Part shown: positions 1 through 4,689 of the stretch, piece after piece
How the letters are laid out: the number at the start of each line of letters is the position of its first letter
Position numbering within the stretch: the stretch's first letter is position 1
Source: Candidatus Thorarchaeota archaeon
GTDB lineage: Archaea > Asgardarchaeota > Thorarchaeia > Thorarchaeales > Thorarchaeaceae
Assembly (NCBI GenBank): GCA_016840245.1
Contig: JAEOST010000604.1
Span: 1 to 5,617 of the forward strand
Direction of reading: 5' to 3'
Length of the DNA stretch: 5,617 bases
Made by a program: the position numbers and the translations under genes
The notes under the pieces: generated by a model
The model's input: the letters and a program-made list of their open reading frames with translations, nothing else
What the model was told of the DNA's origin: nothing
The model's database searches: none

Positions 1-228
1 ACATGGTTGCAAGACTGAGGATAATGCAGGTCGAAATGAGACAATGAGTTTTCGAAGTCCATCAACCTCAGGGAGTTTTTTCAGTTCATCTTCTTGAATC
101 AGTTCTTTGTACCTCGACTCAAATGAGTCCGCTAATCTTTCTGCGTCATCTATGAAGTGCTTCTCAAAGAATCCTTTGACAACTCCAATGACGTGATGTC
201 TCGTATTCGCGACATTATCTTCAATCAT
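1..228 (-). CDS. Partial hypothetical protein, N-terminal 76 residues, runs off the left edge
   Basis: An open frame on the minus strand begins with ATG at 228-226 (MIEDNVANTRHHVIGVV...) and stays open to base 1, giving 76 residues with no stop in the window. The start is supported by an SD-like AGGGA at 242-238, 9 nt upstream, and by a TATA-like element further up in the palindrome at 278-298. The visible part is soluble, charged and probably mostly helical (around FFEKHFIDDAERLADSFESRYKEL and ELKKLPEVDGLRKLI in two stretches), with no membrane segment or signal peptide. I do not recognise a family. It is divergent from the winged-helix-like gene at 322 and may share its control region. That the frame is a gene is fairly safe; its function is unknown. 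Confidence 0.6.
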   Translation of the reverse strand, partial: MIEDNVANTRHHVIGVVKGFFEKHFIDDAERLADSFESRYKELIQEDELKKLPEVDGLRKLIVSFRPALSSVLQPC

Positions 229-277
229 GTTTGATATTCCCTAGACAGAGTTATACTATTGACAAATTCCTTTCTGC

Positions 278-298
278 ATATAAACAATATGTTTATAT
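278..298. promoter_or_regulatory. Palindromic divergent promoter with TATA-like elements on both strands
   Basis: ATATAAACA (278-286) and TGTTTATAT (290-298) are perfect 9-bp inverted arms around a 3-bp spacer (ATA). A further G/C pair lies at 276/300 beyond one mismatch. The right arm contains TTTATATA (292-299), centred about 26-27 bp before the ATG at 322, which is the archaeal TATA-to-start-site distance and predicts a leaderless or nearly leaderless mRNA. The left arm, read on the minus strand, gives TTTATATG (284-277), placing a start site near 254 and a leader of about 26 nt for the gene ending at 228. The symmetry also suits a dimeric repressor that would block both TATA elements, possibly the product of the gene at 322. 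Repeat and TATA matches are seen; the regulator is inferred. Confidence 0.6.
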
Positions 299-321
299 AC
301 TAATTAATACATTATTGTATT

Positions 322-681
322 ATGTCCAAAAAGAAACGCCGTCGAACCTTAGCGGAACGTGCGGAATCGATCTTCAGTTTCATTGACGCACAACCAGAAC
401 CGTTTCCTAAGTCAGAGTTTCAGAGGATAGGTCTCAACCCAACCACAGCTGAAAGTTGGGTCCGTCTAATTGAGTATATCCAGAGTCAACCGAGAATCAA
501 AGTTACGAAAATGGGATCATCGACATTCATTGAGAAGATAGAGAATCGATATCTCAGTATGCTCAGGAAGAGGATACTTGATTCTAGTCTTTCCATTAAA
601 GAGCGAGCATCTACGATGGATGATTATATCTCTGCCCTCATTACACTCGAAAGATCAGAGATGGGGCGAATCAAGAAATAA
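322..681 (+). CDS. Small basic protein with winged-helix-like layout, possible DNA-binding regulator
   Basis: A 119-residue protein that begins with a very basic tail (MSKKKRRRTLAER). The predicted order is a helix at about 10-24, a short helix at about 30-36 (KSEFQRIGL), a possible recognition helix at about 39-56 (NPTTAESWVRLIEYIQSQ), and a strand-turn-strand at about 59-72 (IKVTKMGSSTFIEKI). This resembles a winged helix, followed by charged helices to the C-terminus that could dimerise. I cannot name a family, so the DNA-binding role is an inference from layout and charge. The ATG is supported by a TATA element centred 26-27 bp upstream, which fits a leaderless transcript; no SD is needed or seen. 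It could regulate its own palindromic promoter and the divergent gene ending at 228. Confidence 0.7.
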   Translation: MSKKKRRRTLAERAESIFSFIDAQPEPFPKSEFQRIGLNPTTAESWVRLIEYIQSQPRIKVTKMGSSTFIEKIENRYLSMLRKRILDSSLSIKERASTMDDYISALITLERSEMGRIKK

Positions 682-698
682 CCAATATATTTTCTCGA

Positions 699-769
699 AT
701 ATTCGTTCTGCCAAATCAGGAAGGTATATTCAGAGAACATAGTGAGTTACCATCAGAGAGAACGAATAT
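699..769. repeat. Inverted repeat whose right arm covers the start codon of the membrane protein gene
   Basis: ATATTCGTTCT at 699-709 is the exact reverse complement of AGAACGAATAT at 759-769, with 49 nt between. The left arm overlaps a 10-bp palindrome, CGAATATTCG (696-705). The right arm ends inside the ATG at 768-770. In an RNA reading through from the upstream gene the arms could pair and hide the start codon. A transcript starting from the local TATA-like TATATT (725-730) would lack the left arm. The repeat is seen; the function is speculative. Confidence 0.4.
725..730 (+). promoter_or_regulatory. Possible TATA element for the membrane protein gene
   Basis: TATATT lies about 40 bp before the ATG at 768, which would place a start site near 753 and a short leader of about 15 nt. 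The match is only fair. Another AT-rich stretch (AATATATTTT, 684-693) just after the previous stop is an alternative promoter or part of a T-rich terminator. Confidence 0.3.
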
Positions 770-1220
770 GCTCGACAAGATTCTGCCAGAACAAATCAAC
801 AACGAATTCACTGGATACAAATTCTCAGCAATTGGATTCCTTGTACTTACTATCATTACGATAGCTAGAAGTTTGGCTCACATGTTTCTTCCAGATGGAG
901 GAGCAGAATCGATTGCAACTATAGATCTGAATGTAGAGGGTGCTGAAATCATCGTCAGTATATTTGCTCTATGGGGTCTCTCGCAACTATTGATGGCTGC
1001 ATTCTACGTGATCGTGTATCTTCGCTACAAGAGCTTAATACCCTTAATGTACATCTTCATTGTGATTGAGTACGCAGCCAGAATCGGTATTGGCCTACTC
1101 AAACCAATTGAAACTGTTGGGACAGCTCCCGGGGCTATTGGCAACCTTATTTTCATCCCCCTAGCGGTAATACTGTTCATATTTGCAATTATGGAGCCTA
1201 AGAATGACAAGACTCCATAA
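768..1220 (+). CDS. Conserved-type membrane protein with four predicted helices, unknown function
   Basis: A 150-residue protein with four hydrophobic stretches, at about 17-40, 60-85, 88-111 and 123-142, and short charged ends (MLDKILPEQINNEF... and ...MEPKNDKTP). No signal peptide separate from the first helix is apparent. The overall pattern resembles small uncharacterised four-helix proteins found in many bacteria: a 'LPEQI' opening, a polar loop after the first helix, LRYKSLIP before the third, and a Pro/Gly-rich loop (around 113-123) before the last. I know no assigned function. It should sit in the cytoplasmic membrane. It follows the winged-helix-like gene after 86 bp on the same strand, so it may be cotranscribed or have its own weak promoter. 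The SD is poor (GAGAGAA at 756-762). It converges on the gene at 1232-1642 with only 11 bp between stops. Confidence 0.7.
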   Translation: MLDKILPEQINNEFTGYKFSAIGFLVLTIITIARSLAHMFLPDGGAESIATIDLNVEGAEIIVSIFALWGLSQLLMAAFYVIVYLRYKSLIPLMYIFIVIEYAARIGIGLLKPIETVGTAPGAIGNLIFIPLAVILFIFAIMEPKNDKTP

Positions 1221-1231
1221 CACGATAGTGT

Positions 1232-1642
1232 CTATTCCTTGTCCAAGACAAGTACCTTAGGAAGTTGCAGGAGCTTACCGAGGTTACGCCCAGTTGTACC
1301 ACCCTTGTAGCGCAGCCTTCTCTTGCCAAACCTGTTCTTCCCCAACATCATCTTCATGGTAGAGTATTCTCCATTGGTGAAGTACATCAGGTCTTCTGGG
1401 TCTGCTATGAGTTCCAAATCGTACATAGCTAGCTTTCCTTTGTTGAGCGCGTATTTTCCTTCCTCAGCAATCAGGTTCACCCATAGTATAAATTCCTCTT
1501 CTACATGCAATCCAATGTTTATTCGAGCTTGGAACTCATCAAGTGTCTTGGTGTTCTCCGGATTTTTCCGTTTATCAGCAATGACATCATCTATCACGGC
1601 CTTGAAAGTCTGGAACAATATCTCCTGTGCTACTTCATCCAT
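1232..1642 (-). CDS. Small protein, possibly a divergent SCP2-like domain
   Basis: A 136-residue soluble protein starting at ATG 1642-1640. The start is well supported by a strong SD, GGTGA (1653-1649), 6 nt upstream. Residues 1-35 are mainly helical. About 40-82 look like a run of beta strands (INIGLHV, EFILWVNLI, KYALNKGK, DLELIADPE). Then comes a helix with an Asn-Gly-Glu turn (PEDLMYFTNGEYSTMKMML, 82-100) and a very basic stretch GKNRFGKRRLRYKGG (101-115). This order, with the 'GE...' helix and a 'GKLL' segment near the end, echoes the adjacent SCP2-type protein, so a distant SCP2-like fold is plausible but unproven. It begins 20 bp after the stop of that gene and is surely in its operon. 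A lipid or hydrophobic ligand role is inferred from that neighbour only. Confidence 0.65.
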   Translation of the reverse strand: MDEVAQEILFQTFKAVIDDVIADKRKNPENTKTLDEFQARINIGLHVEEEFILWVNLIAEEGKYALNKGKLAMYDLELIADPEDLMYFTNGEYSTMKMMLGKNRFGKRRLRYKGGTTGRNLGKLLQLPKVLVLDKE

Positions 1643-1648
1643 TAAACG

Positions 1649-1653
1649 TCACC
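1649..1653 (-). promoter_or_regulatory. Strong ribosome binding site GGTGA for the 1232-1642 gene
   Basis: On the minus strand GGTGA lies 6 nt before ATG 1642, within the 20-nt gap after the SCP2-type gene. It matches the core of the archaeal anti-SD partner (GGAGGTGATC) and fixes the start. Confidence 0.7.
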
Positions 1654-1662
1654 ACGCTGTAT

Positions 1663-2112
1663 TCAGAAATATTCCGTATCTACTAAGGATGCGGTGCGTA
1701 CAAGCTCCTTAGCGGCATCAGTGGCTTTGAGAATCTTCGCCATGTCACCTGCAATTTTTGCCTTTCCAGATAGAAGTCCGCGGATGGGATCCAATTCACC
1801 ACTAAGAATCTGCAGCCATGTGTCATAGTCTGATTCATAGGTATATTCAACTGCCATCTTAGCGTCACTGCTTGCTTTCTCATCAGGACCAACAACCTCG
1901 AATTCGGTCTCACTTGATATCGCTTTGACACCCGTGCATTTCCCGTGTGTTAATCCAATGAAAGCCATAATGTCGTGATCCAAATTACCACTAGCCCTCA
2001 CAATGAATACAAAGTCACCAGTCCACCATGATGCAGCCTTAGCATACGCCTCATTAGCGTTGAGCGCATCCTTATACAAGTCCAACCATTCCTCTGAGAA
2101 AAACTTCGGCAT
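1663..2112 (-). CDS. SCP2-type sterol/lipid-binding domain protein
   Basis: With the start at ATG 2112-2110 this is a 149-residue single-domain protein beginning MPKFFSEEWLDLYKDALN. It shows the layout of archaeal and bacterial stand-alone SCP2 domains: an N-terminal helix with an 'SEEW' opening, strands around 33-40 (DFVFIVRA), 49-62 and 67-75, then TWLQILSGELDPIRGLLSGK (98-117, the usual W...GELDP...GK block), then KIAGDMAKILKATDAAKELV (119-138). SCP2 domains bind acyl chains, acyl-CoAs or other lipids in a hydrophobic tunnel and act as cytoplasmic carriers. The open frame extends to a TTG at 2145, but AAGGA at 2126-2122, 9 nt before ATG 2112, and the family's usual N-terminus favour 2112. 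It lies 81 bp after the moaD-like stop and 20 bp before the next gene; cotranscription of all three is possible. Its place beside an AOR-ACS locus suggests handling of acyl substrates, which is inference. Confidence 0.85.
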   Translation of the reverse strand: MPKFFSEEWLDLYKDALNANEAYAKAASWWTGDFVFIVRASGNLDHDIMAFIGLTHGKCTGVKAISSETEFEVVGPDEKASSDAKMAVEYTYESDYDTWLQILSGELDPIRGLLSGKAKIAGDMAKILKATDAAKELVRTASLVDTEYF

Positions 2113-2121
2113 CGCAATCAT

Positions 2122-2126
2122 TCCTT
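2122..2126 (-). promoter_or_regulatory. Ribosome binding site AAGGA that decides the SCP2 start
   Basis: AAGGA on the minus strand lies 9 nt upstream of ATG 2112 but directly abuts the ATG at 2121, where it could not work at normal spacing, and is downstream of the TTG at 2145. It therefore supports the 149-residue product. Confidence 0.55.
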
Positions 2127-2193
2127 GCTTTCGCGTCAATTTCAAACCGTTCGGTCTTTAGGTTCAACAGTAAACCGATTGATAAATTGTACC

Positions 2194-2475
2194 TCATCCA
2201 CCTGCAACCAGTGGAAAAATAGAAATCTCATCGCCATGGTTCAATTCCGTATCCATCCCAGCAAGGAACTTTATCTCCCTACCATTCTTCATGATAGTGA
2301 TATCGGACTTGACTGTATGATTCTCATCCAGCAGGACATCTTTGATCTTCGAGTCTAAGAACAGCTCATTCAGGAGAAGGGAAATAGTAGTACCCTCTTT
2401 CAAATCCAACTCGACTGTCGCTTTCGGACCAACGAGGTTACGAAGATACGAGTAGAATTTCACGGTTACTCTCAA
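2194..2475 (-). CDS. MoaD/ThiS-family sulfur carrier protein
   Basis: A beta-grasp sulfur carrier of 93 residues if started at TTG 2475-2473: MRVTVKFYSYLRNLVG at the start, a central helix (around ISLLLNELF), a 'DITIMKNGREIKFLAGMDTELNHGDEISIFP' region in two parts, and a C-terminal VAGG. The terminal Gly-Gly is adenylated and thiocarboxylated by an E1-like (MoeB-type) enzyme, so that the protein can donate sulfur to the dithiolene of molybdopterin or tungstopterin. The longest open frame starts at ATG 2565, but that adds 30 unlikely residues and runs over the divergent AOR start. GAAGG at 2487-2483, 7 nt before TTG 2475, and the family's normal length favour the short form (TTG 2478 or GTA-GTG codons just after are alternatives). 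Sitting head-to-head with an AOR, it probably serves that enzyme's cofactor. A general ThiS role is less likely. Confidence 0.85.
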   Translation of the reverse strand: MRVTVKFYSYLRNLVGPKATVELDLKEGTTISLLLNELFLDSKIKDVLLDENHTVKSDITIMKNGREIKFLAGMDTELNHGDEISIFPLVAGG

Positions 2476-2506
2476 CAAATCGCCTTCTCGGTAAGAGCAA
2501 ACATCA

Positions 2507-2520
2507 GGCTTATAAAAGCC
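2507..2520. promoter_or_regulatory. Palindromic TATA element between the MoaD-like and AOR genes
   Basis: GGCTT (2507-2511), ATAA, AAGCC (2516-2520) form a perfect inverted repeat with a TATA sequence in the middle. On the plus strand, TTATAAAA (2510-2517) predicts a start site near 2540 and a leader of about 20 nt for the AOR ATG at 2560. On the minus strand, TTTTATAA predicts a start near 2487 and a leader of about 12 nt for the MoaD-like TTG at 2475. One symmetric element can thus serve both genes. The sequence match is clear; bidirectional use is inferred. Confidence 0.65.
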
Positions 2521-2559
2521 TATAGAACTCGTGCTCTGATTAATCGGGGTCACTCCATT

Positions 2560-4689
2560 ATGCATGGTTATATGGGTAAAATCTTGCGGATAAATCTGAC
2601 AAATCTGACTATCACTGAGGAATTCCCAGATGAGGAAACACTAAGGAAGTACCTTGGGGGTGCAGGGCTTGCGACCAAGATCCTCTTTGATGAAACCGAG
2701 CCAGGTTTAGATCCCCTCGGTCCGGAGAACAAGCTCATCTTCATGACAGGTCCCTTAACAGGCACGAGCTCTCCGAGCACAGGACGGTATAGTGTAGTGA
2801 CTAAGGCGCCCCTCACAAACGGGTGGGGTCAAGCAAATTCAGCTGGTTTCTGGGGCAGGGATTTCAAGCGTTCTGGTTTTGATGGAGTGATCTTTGAGGG
2901 GAAAGCACCGAAACCAGTGTACCTTCTAACTGAAGATGGAAAAGCTGAGTTAGTTGATGCAGAGGAAATCTGGGGTAAGAACACATCTGAAACTACAAAG
3001 ATTCTGAGAGAGAAACACGGACCTAAATTCAATGTGGCATGTATTGGTATTGCTGGTGAGAATCTTGTAAAGTACGCTGCAATCATGAATGACTGTGATG
3101 AGGAGAACTGGGGTCGAGCAGCAGGTCGATGTGGTGTCGGTGCAGTCATGGGTTCAAAGAACCTCAAGGCCATTGCATCAAAGGGAACCATGACAATACC
3201 CATTGCGGATCCAGAGGCATACAGGGCAGAGGCCAAGCAAAGATTCGATTGGGTGAACCAAAGTATCTTGAAGATGACACTCGAGGTCTATGGAACAGCA
3301 ACGATGGTTGACCTAGTTGGAGTCAAGGGAGGTATCCCAACGAGGAACTGGCAGACCGGTGTCTTCGAAAATACGGATAGCATCAATGGACAGGCAATAA
3401 ATGATAATATCTTGGTGAAACGAAAGCCTTGCTTTGCTTGCCCGATTCATTGTGGGAGAATAGCAGAGATCAAGGCAGGTCCATTCAAGAGCAAGGGGGA
3501 AGGTCCAGAATACGAAACTATTAGCTCATTCGGGACTATGTGTGGAGTGGACAATCTCGAAGCCATCACTCTCGCACACTTTCTGTGCAATGAGTATGGG
3601 ATAGACACAATCTCAGCTGGAAACACAGTAGGCTTTGCCATGGAGTGTTACCAACGAGGTATCTTGAAGGATGAGGATGTTGATGGCTTAGACTTCTCTT
3701 GGGGGAATGCCCAATTAATCGTAGACATTGTTCACAAGATTGGGAAACGTGAGGGAATAGGCGACCTACTTGCTGAGGGTACGATGAGGATGGCTGAGAA
3801 GCTTGGCCATGGTTCTGAAAGGTTTGCCATGCATGTCAAGGGTCTCGAACTACCAGGTTACGATAGTCGCGCAGCCAAAATCACAGGTCTGGCCTATGCA
3901 GTTGCCAACCGTGGTGGAGACCACATAACAGCCTACATCGAAGGACCCGCATTTCTAGCAATGCCATTCATGATAGTGGAAGATGCTGACATTGGAGATC
4001 CGCTGAAAGAGATTCCAGAAACGAGTCTTGTTGTAAAGAACTTCGAGGATGCCTTTGGAATCTTTGATGCCATTGGTGGATGCAAGTTCATGGGCATGGT
4101 ACTCACTACTGAAGACTGGGCGGGCCTAATGGGCACTTTGATGGGTATCGATTACACAGCAGATGAATTTCGAAAGACTGGAGAGCGAATTTACAATCTC
4201 GAACGCGCGTATATTCTAAGAGAGGGTTTCACTCGAGCAGACGACACTTTACCACCGAGGTTGTTAGAGGATCCCATGCCCGAGGGTCCAGCAGAGGGAC
4301 ATGTTGTGGATCTCGAAGTTCTACTGGATGCTTACTACGAGTATCGGGGTTGGGATGAACATGGCAGACCAACGAAAGAGAAACTCAAAGAACTTGACTT
4401 GGAGGGGCTAATTGATATTGTGCATGGAGATATCGAGGTAGATAAGGAAGTTGTCAGAGGGCGGTCCAAACACGTCACTCCGACAACTGCAAAAGCAGCA
4501 TCGGTAACTGAAACTCAAGAAGCAATAGGAGAGAGACCTTGGTTAGATAGTTATCAGATAGGTCCATTCGATCTTGAACACACCATGGCTCCATATCCAG
4601 AGGTCAACGTGTACAAGTTTCTGGAAGACACAGCTCTAGAGTTCCCTGATGTCATTGCATGCGAGTATGCTGATGAAGAGATGACATAA
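2560..4689 (+). CDS. Tungsten-type aldehyde:ferredoxin oxidoreductase fused to the N-terminus of an acyl-CoA synthetase
   Basis: A 709-residue product to the TAA. Residues 1 to about 620 are a complete AOR: N-terminal MHGYMGKILRINLT; GPLTGTSSPSTGRYSV and a WGQANSAGFWGRDFK segment; GRCGVGAVMGSKNLKAI; a [4Fe-4S] site C291-x2-C294-x3-C298 with the fourth ligand C508 (GGCKFMG); YGIDTISAGNT; and LAYAVANRGGDH of the pterin-binding region. The family oxidises aldehydes to acids with a bis-pterin tungsten (or molybdenum) centre and reduces ferredoxin in the cytoplasm. AORs are usually about 600-620 residues and end near KLKELDLEGL (608-617). Here a linker (about 622-658) and RPWLDSYQIGPFD onwards (659-709), a typical AMP-forming ACS N-terminus, follow. 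The frame then meets TAA at 4687 and stays open beyond it. The start at 2560 fits the family; an SD-like GGGGT (2547-2551) lies 8 nt before it. The substrate is unknown; a hydrophobic aldehyde is a guess from context. Confidence 0.93.
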   Translation: MHGYMGKILRINLTNLTITEEFPDEETLRKYLGGAGLATKILFDETEPGLDPLGPENKLIFMTGPLTGTSSPSTGRYSVVTKAPLTNGWGQANSAGFWGRDFKRSGFDGVIFEGKAPKPVYLLTEDGKAELVDAEEIWGKNTSETTKILREKHGPKFNVACIGIAGENLVKYAAIMNDCDEENWGRAAGRCGVGAVMGSKNLKAIASKGTMTIPIADPEAYRAEAKQRFDWVNQSILKMTLEVYGTATMVDLVGVKGGIPTRNWQTGVFENTDSINGQAINDNILVKRKPCFACPIHCGRIAEIKAGPFKSKGEGPEYETISSFGTMCGVDNLEAITLAHFLCNEYGIDTISAGNTVGFAMECYQRGILKDEDVDGLDFSWGNAQLIVDIVHKIGKREGIGDLLAEGTMRMAEKLGHGSERFAMHVKGLELPGYDSRAAKITGLAYAVANRGGDHITAYIEGPAFLAMPFMIVEDADIGDPLKEIPETSLVVKNFEDAFGIFDAIGGCKFMGMVLTTEDWAGLMGTLMGIDYTADEFRKTGERIYNLERAYILREGFTRADDTLPPRLLEDPMPEGPAEGHVVDLEVLLDAYYEYRGWDEHGRPTKEKLKELDLEGLIDIVHGDIEVDKEVVRGRSKHVTPTTAKAASVTETQEAIGERPWLDSYQIGPFDLEHTMAPYPEVNVYKFLEDTALEFPDVIACEYADEEMT
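4534..4689 (+). other. N-terminal segment of the acyl-CoA synthetase encoded before the TAA
   Basis: Codons 659-709 of the AOR frame encode RPWLDSYQIGPFDLEHT, then APYPEVNVYKFLEDTALEFP, then DVIACEYADEEMT. This is the usual opening of FadD-like ligases: 'RPWL.SY', a 'YPE..LY.FL..TA..YPD' helix, then a short strand leading to 'TYxEL'. The segment belongs to the next domain, not to AOR, and shows that the two were one polypeptide. I see no separate start codon with an SD in front of it. Confidence 0.8.
4687..4689 (+). other. Single in-frame TAA interrupting the AOR-ACS fusion
   Basis: The codons around the stop read ACA TAA CCT GAG CTG (T, stop, P, E, L). AMP-forming acyl-CoA synthetases normally have T-Y-x-E-L here, so the stop stands in place of the conserved Tyr (TAC or TAT changed in one base). 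The frame is the same on both sides, so no indel is involved. I saw no evident stem-loop directly after it. TAA is neither the selenocysteine (TGA) nor the pyrrolysine (TAG) codon. Confidence 0.85.

Noticed and set aside
1220..1231. Short ACAC-GATA-GTGT inverted repeat between convergent stops as a terminator
   Set aside because: Four-base arms are too short to mean much, and no T-run follows on either strand.
1323..1712. Plus-strand open frame of 129 codons opposite the 1232-1642 gene
   Set aside because: It lies antisense to a gene with a strong SD and operon context, its protein is rich in Ser, Phe and Ile with no family features, and it has no promoter or SD of its own. It is a shadow frame.
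2125..2358. Plus-strand open frame of 77 codons opposite the MoaD-like gene
   Set aside because: It is antisense to a recognised MoaD/ThiS coding region, and the translated protein has no recognisable features.
2829..3236. Minus-strand open frame of 135 codons inside the AOR gene
   Set aside because: It is fully within AOR coding sequence that has clear conserved motifs; composition is typical of an antisense shadow.
4687..4689. Recoding of the stop as selenocysteine or pyrrolysine
   Set aside because: The codon is TAA, whereas those systems use TGA and TAG. The expected residue is Tyr, one base away, and no insertion element was evident.
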